A DNA stretch of 64,000 bases, taken from Lachnoanaerobaculum umeaense. Its GTDB lineage: Bacteria > Bacillota > Clostridia > Lachnospirales > Lachnospiraceae. Numbering within the stretch: the first letter of the stretch is position 1; each line of letters begins with the position of its first letter. The DNA lies in contig NZ_CP032364.1 of assembly GCF_003589745.1 (NCBI RefSeq), positions 558,001-622,000 of the forward strand, read 5' to 3'. Below the pieces are notes generated by a model, which saw only the letters and a program-made list of their open reading frames with translations, was not told the origin of the DNA and ran no database searches. Positions 23,005 to 32,216 of this stretch are shown here, in pieces. The translations under genes and the position numbers were made by a program.

Positions 23005-23730
23005 ATGGGAGACACTTTATATATAGTTATGCCTACATATAATGAAGAGGCAAATATAAGAAATGTTGTTGAAGAATGGTATCCAATATTAGAAAAAGGA
23101 GACGAAAATTCAAGATTAGTAGTTTCAGACGGTGGATCTAAGGATAATACACTGGAAATATTACATGAAATGAAAAAAGAATATCCAAAGTTGGTGGTAA
23201 TTCCAAAGCCGGGAACAGATCATGGTACAAAGGTTATACTGCTATATAAATATGCTATTGAGAAGGGGGCAAACTGGATATTCCAAACAGATTCAGATGG
23301 TCAGACATTACCTTCAGAGTTTGCAGAGTTCTGGAAGCTTAGAAAAAAATATGACATTGTAATGGGAAACAGAAAAAAACGTGGAGATGGTGCAGGTAGA
23401 AAGCTTGTTGAAAATGTTTTAAGAGTATATTTAAAACTGTTTTTTGGAGTAATGGTACCTGATGCAAACGCACCATTTAGACTTATGAAATCAGAAGTTG
23501 TAAATAAATACATAGACTTGATGCCAAGTAATTTTAACTTACCAAATGCCATACTTGCAGCATGTTTTTCAAGATATAAAGAAAGGGTAACATATAGAGT
23601 AGTAACTTTCCAGCCTAGGCAGGGTGGAAAGAACTACATGAATGTAAAAAGAATCTTTAAGATAGGCAGGGAGTCTATCAGTAATTTTGCAAAGATAAAG
23701 AAAAATCTAAAAGCATTTGAAGGGAGATAA
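23005..23730 (+). CDS. Family 2 glycosyltransferase
   Basis: 241 residues; GGAGAAAGG upstream. GT-A fold: IVMPTYNEEANIRNVVEEW at the N terminus, VSDGGSKDNT as nucleotide-binding block, QTDSDGQTLPSEF as the metal-binding D-x-D region. Similar in size to dolichol-phosphate-mannose synthase-like enzymes but lacking membrane segments. It adds a sugar to a lipid or growing glycan; donor unknown. Confidence 0.88.
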   Translation: MGDTLYIVMPTYNEEANIRNVVEEWYPILEKGDENSRLVVSDGGSKDNTLEILHEMKKEYPKLVVIPKPGTDHGTKVILLYKYAIEKGANWIFQTDSDGQTLPSEFAEFWKLRKKYDIVMGNRKKRGDGAGRKLVENVLRVYLKLFFGVMVPDANAPFRLMKSEVVNKYIDLMPSNFNLPNAILAACFSRYKERVTYRVVTFQPRQGGKNYMNVKRIFKIGRESISNFAKIKKNLKAFEGR

Positions 23731-23733
23731 TAA

Positions 23734-24513
23734 GTGAAAGCAGTATTATTAGCTGGTGGACTTGGAACCAGAATTTCAGAGGAGAGCCATTTAAAGCCAA
23801 AGCCAATGATTGAAATTGGTAGTCAACCTATTTTATGGCATATAATGAAGTATTATTCAACATTTGGAATACATGAGTTTGTAATTTTGGCAGGATATAA
23901 GCAGAATAAAATAAAAGAGTATTTTGCAAATTATTTTGTATATAATTCTGATGTAACTTTTGATATGAAAAATAATAATATGGAAGTTCATCAGAGAAAT
24001 GCTGAAGATTGGAAAGTTACAGTACTTGATACGGGACTTAATACTATGACAGGTGGAAGAATTCTTAGGGCAAAAGAACATTTAGTTGATGAGCCTTTTA
24101 TGCTCACGTATGGTGATGGAGTAGCGGATGTGGATATAGATGCATTGCTTAAATTCCATCAAAATCATGGAAAGACTGCCACAATAACTACTGTAAGCTT
24201 AGCGCAGCAAAAAGGTGTACTTCAAAAAGAAGAATCGGGTCTTATTACATCATTTAGAGAAAAGAGCGAAGATGATTCAGCTATTATAAATGGTGGATTT
24301 ATGGTTTTGAATCCAAATATATTTGATTATATTACAGAAGGTGATGCTACTATATTTGAGCAAAAGCCTATGTTAAAGCTTGCAGGAGACGGAGAACTTA
24401 TGGGATTTGAACATGACGGATTCTGGCAATGTATGGATACTCAAAGAGAAAAAGAGAAATTGGAGAGCCTTTGGGCAAGTGGAAAGGCTCCTTGGATGAG
24501 GTGGACTGAATAG
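23734..24513 (+). CDS. rfbF: Glucose-1-phosphate cytidylyltransferase
   Basis: 259 residues, usual length ~257. GTG start behind AAGGGAG. Nucleotidyltransferase signature LLAGGLGTRISEESHLKPKP, then MTYGDGVADVDI... as the metal-binding acidic block and NGGFMVLNPNIFDYI. The family makes CDP-glucose, the first step to CDP-linked deoxyhexoses. The next gene starts directly after the stop and performs the second step. Confidence 0.94.
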   Translation: MKAVLLAGGLGTRISEESHLKPKPMIEIGSQPILWHIMKYYSTFGIHEFVILAGYKQNKIKEYFANYFVYNSDVTFDMKNNNMEVHQRNAEDWKVTVLDTGLNTMTGGRILRAKEHLVDEPFMLTYGDGVADVDIDALLKFHQNHGKTATITTVSLAQQKGVLQKEESGLITSFREKSEDDSAIINGGFMVLNPNIFDYITEGDATIFEQKPMLKLAGDGELMGFEHDGFWQCMDTQREKEKLESLWASGKAPWMRWTE

Positions 24514-25572
24514 ATGAATTTTGAAGAGTTAAAAAAGTTTTATGGTGGTAAGAAGGTACTTCTTACAGGACATACAGGTTTTAAAGGTTCTTGGTTGTCA
24601 AAGATACTTATAATGTGTGGTGCAAAATTGACAGGTTATGCATTGACTCCACCCACAGACACAAATATCTTTGATATATTGGGACTTGAAGATAAAATGA
24701 ACTCTGTTATAGGAGATATAAGAGACTTAGAGCATTTAAAAAAGGTTTTTGATGAAGTACAGCCTGAGTATGTGATTCATATGGCGGCACAGCCTATAGT
24801 AAGAGACTCTTATGACAGACCGGTATATACGTATGAGACCAATGTTATGGGTACTGTAAATATCATGGAATGTGTAAGACTATCTAAAAGTGTGAAGAGT
24901 TTCTTAAATGTTACAACAGATAAGGTATATGATAACAAGGAACAGGATAAGGGATATGTTGAAACAGATTTCCTTGACGGGTACGATCCATATTCCAATT
25001 CAAAGTCTTGTTCAGAACTTGTAACCCATAGTTATAAGAAGAGTTTTTTAAATAGTTTGCCGGTATCTACAGCCAGAGCCGGAAATGTAATAGGTGGAGG
25101 AGATTTTGCAAAGGATAGAATAGTTCCTGACTGTGTTAGAGCTGCAATATCAAATACACCTGTTATAATTAGAAATCCAAACTCTATAAGACCGTTTCAA
25201 CATGTACTTGAGCCTCTATTTATATATCTTGATATAGTTATGAGACAGGCAACAGATAGAGAAAAGTATGAAGGATACTATAATGTAGGACCTGATGACA
25301 GCGACTGCGTAAATGCACAGACTTTGGTAGAAAGCTTTAAAAGAGCATGGGGAGAAGGGTTTGATTTTAAAGTTCAATCAGATGGTGGTCCTCATGAGGC
25401 AGGATTTTTGAAGCTTAACTGTGATAAATTAAAAGCAGTATATGGTTGGAAACCGGGACTTAATGTGCACGGAGCTATTAACTTAAGTGTAGAATGGTAT
25501 AAGGCTTGGAACAATGGTGAAGATATGGATGCTATTACTGAAAGGCAAATTTTATCTTATCTAGATAAATAG
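24514..25572 (+). CDS. rfbG: CDP-glucose 4,6-dehydratase
   Basis: 352 residues. Extended SDR: VLLTGHTGFKGSWLSKI dinucleotide motif (G-x2-G-x2-G), NVTTDKVYDN as the Ser/Thr-Asp-Lys block of 4,6-dehydratases, YDPYSNSKSCSEL with active-site Tyr-x3-Lys, and RAGNVIGGGDF. It makes CDP-4-keto-6-deoxyglucose. The gene abuts rfbF. Confidence 0.95.
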   Translation: MNFEELKKFYGGKKVLLTGHTGFKGSWLSKILIMCGAKLTGYALTPPTDTNIFDILGLEDKMNSVIGDIRDLEHLKKVFDEVQPEYVIHMAAQPIVRDSYDRPVYTYETNVMGTVNIMECVRLSKSVKSFLNVTTDKVYDNKEQDKGYVETDFLDGYDPYSNSKSCSELVTHSYKKSFLNSLPVSTARAGNVIGGGDFAKDRIVPDCVRAAISNTPVIIRNPNSIRPFQHVLEPLFIYLDIVMRQATDREKYEGYYNVGPDDSDCVNAQTLVESFKRAWGEGFDFKVQSDGGPHEAGFLKLNCDKLKAVYGWKPGLNVHGAINLSVEWYKAWNNGEDMDAITERQILSYLDK

Positions 25573-25599
25573 TGTAGATTTACTGTGAGAGGATTTAGA

Positions 25600-27375
25600 A
25601 TGAAAAAGTTTGCACATTTGTTAATAGTGCTGTTGTCAGTTTATTTAGGATATATTTTTACAAATATTGCTGTACCAAGAGTCCAACTTTTCTTGGATCT
25701 AGCAAATTATGAGAGTACAGGTACCGTTGAGATTTTTAAATATGATACTGAATATAGATCACTCACAGCAAATAACGATGGAATATACTCTACTGGGTAT
25801 ACTGTATATGATGAGCCTGTAAATGTTTCTTTTTCTGTAGTTGACGGTGCACCTATTAATGTAAAAATCAATGATAAAGAGTTCATTAATGTAGATAAGA
25901 TAAGTGATTATACAGTTGTTCCGGCATATTCAAATATATATGTTTTAAAAACAAATTATTTGGGATTTGCTTTTTTCCCTACATTATTCTTATTTACAGC
26001 GATATTTTTGGCTTCATTTGAATTTGTATTAAATAGAGTTATACTTACAAGTAAAGATAGATTTTTTAAAGTGGTATATTCAAAATTAGGGATTGAAAAT
26101 ATAGGTAAAAAACCAATAATTATATCATTTGTTATTACAGCTATTAGTATAATAATTTATCATGGGTGTGACTTGGTACCTTTGGTTGAAACGATGAAGC
26201 TATCAAGTTCAGGTACTGATATATACCAGCTTTTTGCATGCTTAAACAAATATAAAGATATAGAACTGTTTTTGTGGCAGTATGATGGTATGATGTTGGC
26301 ATTTTATAAGTTAGTGAGCTGTATAAGTTATTTGCCATTCAAGTTTGATGTGAATTCATATCATTGGGGATATACAATACTGTATAAATTCGTAAATATC
26401 ATACTACTTAATTTAACAGCTATTAGCTTGGTAAGTTTCATGCTTGCACACAATATTATACCAAGAGAGAAAAGTAAGAATATATATCTATGGACGGTAT
26501 TAAATCCTGTTACTTTCTATGTGGCTGTGGTATTTATACAATTTGATGCCTTGCCGCTATATTTGTTTACATTGGGAGTGCTCCTATTGGATAATATTGA
26601 AGATAATAAAATACTACCATTTTTACTTATAGTATTTGGCATTTCCTGTAAGATTCCAATGATGATGGTTATGCCTGTAATTGGTATGATGGGATTGTAT
26701 TTCCTATTAAAATCAAGAGGTGATAAACTAAAGAAACTTGCTTTATATTTTTTATTCTTCTTTGTTATGTTACTTGTAATATTCCTTACTCCAAGAATAT
26801 TACATTCACCATTAGGTGTTGCCTATAGTGGAATGAGAGCTGCCCAAAGAATGTGGTGGACAACTGTGCAGTACGCTCCGGTTGTATACTTGTTTGTAAC
26901 TGTGATGGTTATAGAGATAATTTGTTTATTGAATTATGTTAAGTTTAATCTGAAGGTTAGGGTAGTAGATTTAATTCAGAACAGTTTATTGATAGTAGCT
27001 GCTATTATATATGGTTTCAGCTTTTCTGTACTTAGTACTCCCGGAATATTTATCATAACTCTACCAGCATTTGCATTTATATATGCAAGAATGGAAGATA
27101 ATTTACAAAGATTTATATTTGGATTTGGCGGATTATTTATGGTAGTGTATGTACTGTTTTCATCTATAGGAGATATCTCAGCTACATCAGTTTTTTTTGG
27201 TGGAAAAGCATACTTTGTAGAAATTGAACAAATGTATGTGGGAACACAAACAGGCACTCAGATAAATTCTGTTTTACATACAGTATCAAATTCGGCAATG
27301 CTTGGTTATGCTATAATCTTTTTTAAAGAGGCAGGAAAACACCTTAAAATAAAGAGAGAGGCAATAGAAAGATAA
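25600..27375 (+). CDS. Polytopic membrane protein, possible GT-C glycosyltransferase
   Basis: 591 residues from ATG 25600 (GAGGA site); an earlier GTG at 25585 is less likely. One N-terminal membrane segment, a ~85-residue exterior beta-rich loop (residues ~30-120), then about ten further membrane segments. SSSGTDIYQLFACLNKYKD near residue 210 may be the exterior loop with an acidic site, as in GT-C enzymes. No named family is recognised. It may attach sugar side groups on the outer face of the membrane. Confidence 0.65.
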   Translation: MKKFAHLLIVLLSVYLGYIFTNIAVPRVQLFLDLANYESTGTVEIFKYDTEYRSLTANNDGIYSTGYTVYDEPVNVSFSVVDGAPINVKINDKEFINVDKISDYTVVPAYSNIYVLKTNYLGFAFFPTLFLFTAIFLASFEFVLNRVILTSKDRFFKVVYSKLGIENIGKKPIIISFVITAISIIIYHGCDLVPLVETMKLSSSGTDIYQLFACLNKYKDIELFLWQYDGMMLAFYKLVSCISYLPFKFDVNSYHWGYTILYKFVNIILLNLTAISLVSFMLAHNIIPREKSKNIYLWTVLNPVTFYVAVVFIQFDALPLYLFTLGVLLLDNIEDNKILPFLLIVFGISCKIPMMMVMPVIGMMGLYFLLKSRGDKLKKLALYFLFFFVMLLVIFLTPRILHSPLGVAYSGMRAAQRMWWTTVQYAPVVYLFVTVMVIEIICLLNYVKFNLKVRVVDLIQNSLLIVAAIIYGFSFSVLSTPGIFIITLPAFAFIYARMEDNLQRFIFGFGGLFMVVYVLFSSIGDISATSVFFGGKAYFVEIEQMYVGTQTGTQINSVLHTVSNSAMLGYAIIFFKEAGKHLKIKREAIER

Positions 27376-27406
27376 AATAGTATATTAATTATGAGTTTTA
27401 TAATAG

Positions 27407-27434
27407 AGCCTATATCAATTTGATATGGGCTTTA
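27407..27434 (+). terminator. Intrinsic terminator within the cluster
   Basis: AGCCTATATCAA pairs with TTGATATGGGCT (one G-U) followed by TTTAAT. The weak T-run suggests partial termination, with read-through into the following gene. Confidence 0.6.
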
Positions 27435-27469
27435 ATGTTGGTAAAATATGTGTATGAAGGAGAATGTTT

Positions 27470-28999
27470 GTGAAGGCAAATTTATCTAAAGATTTTAAAA
27501 TGGAAAGTATGGTAAAATGCTTTGATTTAGACAATATATTAATAATGATGTCTATAGCATTTATAATATTTCCTATAATTATTTTTCTATGGGGATGGAC
27601 TAATCTGATTGTGTCTTTAATTGGAACGGCTATATTAACTATTACAGGTGTTTATGTATATAAGGCTGTTGTTAAAGAGTTTACTATTTCTATAAAGAAA
27701 AATATAAGTTTCTGGGTTATTTCAATAGCGATAATAGTACTGTGGTGTTTATTTTCAGGAATAGGAAAATTTTCATATCAAACCCCGGATTTTAAGGCGA
27801 GAAACACTTTTTTTCATGATTTGTGCTATTGCAGTTGGCCCGTTAGCTTTGATATCGATAAGCAACCTGAGTTTGTTCGTAATATATTATCAAATGTTAA
27901 ATCAGCCAATCTTGTATATTATTACGCATGGTGGATACCGGTAGCGGCTATTGTCAAAGTACTAAATTTAAATGTTATGGGTGCAAATATACTATTGCAG
28001 GTATATGCAACTGTAGAAGTGTTTTTAATATTTTACTGCTTGCTAAATGTACTAAAGAGATATTCGTATATAGCACTTTCAGCATTCATACTTTTTGGAG
28101 GATACGATTTCTGGATTTATTTTATTGAAAATTTCTCATTTCCGGTGATGGGACATGTGGAATGGTGGGCGAAGTACTTTCAATATTCATCTAATACTAC
28201 ACAGCTTTATTGGGTTTTTAATTCATCATTACCTATATGGCTTATTACTTGTATACTTATAATTTTACCGAAAAATAAATATAAGGCAGCCTGGGGAGCA
28301 TTGTCATTTGCATACAGCCCCTTTGCAACAGTTTCTATGGTATTTATTGTATTAGCCGCAATGTTTAATACAAAATCTGAAAAGTTGTCTAACAAAGTAA
28401 AGGAGATGTTTTCTGCTGTAAATATTGTAACATCATTGTTTATGCTAATAGTATTAGGAAGTTATTATCTTCAGGTAAATATCGAAGGAACTTCGGTTGA
28501 CGGGTGGATTTTTGATGTTTATCCGGAACAAAAATTGTTTACAGTATATTTGTTTTTCTTGATGGTAGAAGTAGGATTGTATTTTATAGTGATTGGATTT
28601 AAGGCTCATGAAGAACGGTTTTATTGGGTAACATTAATAGGGCTTATTTTGACTCCTTTTATAAAAATAGGGAGATATAATGATTGGTCATTAAAGGTGC
28701 CTTTACCATTGTTATTTTTATTAATGATAATTGTGGTAAGAAGATATTATATAGAAGATATAAAGATAAAGAAATATGCTATATTAACGGTATTATTTTT
28801 AGGTTATATGACTTCGACGGTAGAGCTACAGAGAAATATAGTAGGCACCCTTACTATGTCAGAGGAAGAGTACACATGGCATGTTATAGATACTTTTGGA
28901 TATATAGACAGTGGAGAAGAAGGTGTTGATAAAATATTTGCTTTACAATATTTGGCACCTAGAGTAGATAATTTTTGGAATAGATATATTTCAAAGTAA
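27470..28999 (+). CDS. Polytopic membrane protein, unknown (possible GT-C)
   Basis: GTG 27470 is placed 7 bases after GGAG; the ATG at 27464 is too close to that site. About 510 residues with ~11 membrane segments and an exterior loop in the first half (TPDFKARNTFFHDLCYCSWP, containing acidic and His residues) that fits GT-C architecture. No named family is recognised. It lies between terminators with its own short transcription unit possible. Confidence 0.6.
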   Translation: MKANLSKDFKMESMVKCFDLDNILIMMSIAFIIFPIIIFLWGWTNLIVSLIGTAILTITGVYVYKAVVKEFTISIKKNISFWVISIAIIVLWCLFSGIGKFSYQTPDFKARNTFFHDLCYCSWPVSFDIDKQPEFVRNILSNVKSANLVYYYAWWIPVAAIVKVLNLNVMGANILLQVYATVEVFLIFYCLLNVLKRYSYIALSAFILFGGYDFWIYFIENFSFPVMGHVEWWAKYFQYSSNTTQLYWVFNSSLPIWLITCILIILPKNKYKAAWGALSFAYSPFATVSMVFIVLAAMFNTKSEKLSNKVKEMFSAVNIVTSLFMLIVLGSYYLQVNIEGTSVDGWIFDVYPEQKLFTVYLFFLMVEVGLYFIVIGFKAHEERFYWVTLIGLILTPFIKIGRYNDWSLKVPLPLLFLLMIIVVRRYYIEDIKIKKYAILTVLFLGYMTSTVELQRNIVGTLTMSEEEYTWHVIDTFGYIDSGEEGVDKIFALQYLAPRVDNFWNRYISK

Positions 29000-29039
29000 A
29001 GTTGTACATGAATAACAAATAATTACAAATATAGTGAAG

Positions 29040-29079
29040 AGAAAACTGAGTTAACTAGGATTGGCACAGTTTTCTTTTT
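29040..29079 (+). terminator. Intrinsic terminator within the cluster
   Basis: GAAAACTG (29041-29048) pairs with CAGTTTTC (29067-29074) followed by TTTTTAATAAAAGTTTT. Confidence 0.65.
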
Positions 29080-29170
29080 AATAAAAGTTTTATATAAATA
29101 TGAGAATATTGTTATGTGTAGATGGACATTATCTGTTATAGTATTAGCAGAAAATTTAGGGAGATTGTAT

Positions 29171-30322
29171 ATGGGCAGTAAAAAAGCGTTATTGGTTACC
29201 ACTGTAAGTGGATTTGTTCCACAATTTGAAATGTCAAATGTGGCTATACTTAAGGAGCTTGGATATGAAATACATTATGCATCAAACTTTCATAATCCAT
29301 CATATGGAACAGATAATAAGAGACTTGAGGGTACTGGTATAATATGTCATCAGGTGGATTTTGAGAGAAGTCCATTCGACAAGAAAAATTGGCATGCTTA
29401 TAAACAGCTTGTAAATATAATGAAAGAGGAAAAAATAGATTTAGTACATTGTCATACCCCAATGGGAGCGGTACTTGCGAGATTGGCGGCAAAAAAATGC
29501 GGTATAAAAGATGTGTTGTATACTGCTCACGGATTTCATTTTTTCAAAGGTGCTTCTATAAAAAACTGGCTTATATACTATCCTGTTGAAAGATTTCTAT
29601 CAAGATATACCGGTACACAAATTTGCATAAATATTGAAGATTTTAATATTGCCAGGAAGTTTAGAGCTAGAAATGTTGAGTATGTAGCAGGGGTAGGGAT
29701 AGATACAAGTGATATAAAAGAACAGTCTAATATAACAGATGAAGAAAAAAATGAGTTAAGAAAAGAGCTTGGAATAAAAGATACAGATAGAGTCCTTATA
29801 ACAGCTGGAGAGATGATTGAAAGAAAGAATCAGCAATTTTTACTAGAAATAATAAATAGAATAAAAGACAAAACGAATTTAAATATAAAGTTTATACTAT
29901 GTGGACATGGTAGACTGGAATCCAAGTTGAAAAACAGTGCAAAATCTCTTGGTATAGAAGATAATGTTATATTTGCAGGGTATAGATCAGATATATATAA
30001 GATTCTTGGATTAGCAGAAGTGTTTTTGTTTTCTTCTTTTCAAGAGGGGCTTCCGGTAGCAGTGATGGAAGCTATGGCTGTGGGATTACCTGTGATATGC
30101 TCTAAAGTAAGAGGAAATGCGGACTTAATAGATCATGAAAAAGGAGGCTATGTAGTAGACAGGTTTGATGTCTGTGTATGGTCAGATTTAATTTATAGTT
30201 TACTTATGGATAATAATAAGCTAAAATCATTCGGAGAGTACAACATGGTGAGGATTAAGGAATATGATCGAAGCAATGTTGAAAAAGAAATGAGAAGAAT
30301 ATATGAGTTTTATGAAAAATAA
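29171..30322 (+). CDS. Family 4 glycosyltransferase (EpsD-like)
   Basis: 383 residues from ATG 29171; an in-frame ATG at 29114 lacks a ribosome site. GT-B fold: N-terminal VTTVSGFVPQFEMSNV, DLVHCHTPMGAVLARLAA, and YTAHGFHFF; C-terminal ITAGEMIERKNQQFLLEI and the donor site E-x7-E as FQEGLPVAVMEAMAVGLPVI. Retaining GT4 enzymes of this type (EpsD, CapM, WbnK-like) use UDP-sugars. It overlaps the next gene by 20 bp. Confidence 0.9.
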   Translation: MGSKKALLVTTVSGFVPQFEMSNVAILKELGYEIHYASNFHNPSYGTDNKRLEGTGIICHQVDFERSPFDKKNWHAYKQLVNIMKEEKIDLVHCHTPMGAVLARLAAKKCGIKDVLYTAHGFHFFKGASIKNWLIYYPVERFLSRYTGTQICINIEDFNIARKFRARNVEYVAGVGIDTSDIKEQSNITDEEKNELRKELGIKDTDRVLITAGEMIERKNQQFLLEIINRIKDKTNLNIKFILCGHGRLESKLKNSAKSLGIEDNVIFAGYRSDIYKILGLAEVFLFSSFQEGLPVAVMEAMAVGLPVICSKVRGNADLIDHEKGGYVVDRFDVCVWSDLIYSLLMDNNKLKSFGEYNMVRIKEYDRSNVEKEMRRIYEFYEK

Positions 30323-31412
30323 AAAAAAGTCATGTATTGTTTTTTTGAAAAATGAAAATGATGGTTCGTCATATTATAGACTTTTTCAATATATGAAAAA
30401 CTGTAGGATAATAAATATGACTCCAAGCAATATATATTGGTTTTATTATGGATCAAAAAAAGCAAATAATAAAATTAGAAAACTTGTGATGGGAGTTGTT
30501 ACAGTACTAAATGTATTAAGTGCTATTATATTAGATAACTTGATATGGAAGTCAAGAACAGTTATAATCAATAGAAGGTTTTTTCCTAGAAGTTGTCCCA
30601 AAATATTGGAATTATTACTTGAAAGATATTTAAACAAAAGAAGATTGTATTGGGATTTTGATGACAACATAATTTTTGATGGTGAAATTAGCCAAAGAGA
30701 GGCCTTGCTATTGGAGAAAAAATCAGATGGTATTATAGTTACAAATGAATACTTGGCAAATACAATTTCAACGAAGCATGCGAATAAAGTAAAAATTTTG
30801 GCTACTACTGATTGTGAGTTTGAAAATATAGATATAGAAATAAGCATAGCAAAAAGAAAGTCTCAGTTTGAGAAAGAGATTGTAATTTGCTGGGTAGGAA
30901 CTATGAATAACCTACAATACTTGGTAGATATATTACCTGCATTAGATGAGGTGGCAAGATATTGCAAAGATAGGTTACAAAAGAAGGTCAGACTAAAAGT
31001 AGTGGCTAATAAAAAAGTTGATTTTAATTTGAAATACTTGTATATAGAGAATATTGAATGGACAAGACAAAAAGCCATAACGGTTATTGAAAATTCACAT
31101 ATAGGTCTTATGCCACTTATTGATGATGAGTATACCAGAGGAAAAGGTGGGTTTAAGGCGATACAATATATGTCCGCCGGAGTAGTACCAATACTTTCAG
31201 ATGTGGGGTATAATGTTAAGGTTGCTATAGAGGGTGAATCAGGTATTTTTTGTAAAAACTATAGTGATTGGAAAGAAAAAATCATTTTGGTTTCAAAAGA
31301 CTTAAAACTATGGGAGACACTGGCAAAAGGAGCCAGATTGAGATGGCTTGATAAATTCAATCCAAGAGAGAGTAGAGAGTTTTGGAGTCAAATAATTGAG
31401 GAGGATATATGA
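30303..31412 (+). CDS. Glycosyltransferase, GT4/GT-B type
   Basis: 369 residues; ATG 30303 or 30312. The N-terminal half is diverged (SCIVFLKNENDGSSYYRLFQ) with LYWDFDDNIIFDG as the family-typical central block. The C-terminal half has ICWVGTMNNLQYLVDILPAL and GLMPLIDDEYTRGKGGFKAI, which functions as the donor-site E/K-containing loop. It matches the 'glycosyl transferases group 1' set often found with Wzm/Wzt. A homopolymer of eight A residues near the start codon could slip. Confidence 0.78.
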   Translation: MSFMKNKKKSCIVFLKNENDGSSYYRLFQYMKNCRIINMTPSNIYWFYYGSKKANNKIRKLVMGVVTVLNVLSAIILDNLIWKSRTVIINRRFFPRSCPKILELLLERYLNKRRLYWDFDDNIIFDGEISQREALLLEKKSDGIIVTNEYLANTISTKHANKVKILATTDCEFENIDIEISIAKRKSQFEKEIVICWVGTMNNLQYLVDILPALDEVARYCKDRLQKKVRLKVVANKKVDFNLKYLYIENIEWTRQKAITVIENSHIGLMPLIDDEYTRGKGGFKAIQYMSAGVVPILSDVGYNVKVAIEGESGIFCKNYSDWKEKIILVSKDLKLWETLAKGARLRWLDKFNPRESREFWSQIIEEDI

Positions 31413-32203
31413 AAAGATTGCTTTTTTTCCTTAAAAATGAAAGAAAGATGTTCATTAAACTAACAAAGAATGATTTTAAGGCAAGATATACCGGTTCTTA
31501 TTTAGGAATTGCATGGGGAGTTATTCAGCCTATAATCACTATTTTGATTTATTGGTTTGTGTTCACAGTAGGACTTAGAAGTGGACAAAGACCGGACGGT
31601 TCACCATATATTATTTGGATGGTATCAGGGATGATTCCATGGTTCTTCTTTTCAGATGCACTTGGTGCAGGAACCGGAGCATTTATGGAATATGGATATC
31701 TGGTAAAGAAGTTGAACTTTAATATAGGCTTGATTCCGGTTGTAAAAATAGGGGCCTCACTGATTATTCATATTATATTTTTGACTGTAACAACTATGAT
31801 ATTCAATTTTTTTGGATATCAGGCAGATTGGTTTTATTTACAATTACTATATTATATGTTTTGCAATGTATGTCTGGTATTGGGGATTGTTTTATTTACA
31901 TCGTCTCTCACGGTATATATGAGAGATGTCAGCCAATTGGTGGCAATTGTAATCCAAATCGGATTCTGGGCAATACCTATTGTTTGGGGTCCTGAGGTAT
32001 TGACAGGTAAGTTTAAGCTTATATTCCAGTTAAATCCTGTGTTTTATATTGTTGAGGGGTATAGAGATTCATTTATGACACATAAGCTTTTCATAGAAAA
32101 GCCTATTTATACAATATACTTTTGGATATTAACAGGTCTATTCCTTTTTGCAGGAATGTATACATTTAGAAAACTTAAACCATATTTTGCAGATGTATTA
32201 TAG
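31409..32203 (+). CDS. wzm: ABC-2 type polysaccharide exporter permease (Wzm/TagG-like)
   Basis: 264 residues with six membrane segments. N-terminal amphipathic NDFKARYTGSYLGIAWGVIQ is the classic interface motif of Wzm/TagG/KpsM permeases. It overlaps the upstream gene (ATGA) and is 13 bp ahead of the ATPase gene. It forms the channel that exports the undecaprenyl-linked glycan. Confidence 0.94.
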   Translation: MKRLLFFLKNERKMFIKLTKNDFKARYTGSYLGIAWGVIQPIITILIYWFVFTVGLRSGQRPDGSPYIIWMVSGMIPWFFFSDALGAGTGAFMEYGYLVKKLNFNIGLIPVVKIGASLIIHIIFLTVTTMIFNFFGYQADWFYLQLLYYMFCNVCLVLGIVLFTSSLTVYMRDVSQLVAIVIQIGFWAIPIVWGPEVLTGKFKLIFQLNPVFYIVEGYRDSFMTHKLFIEKPIYTIYFWILTGLFLFAGMYTFRKLKPYFADVL

Positions 32204-32216
32204 AGGATTGATATAG

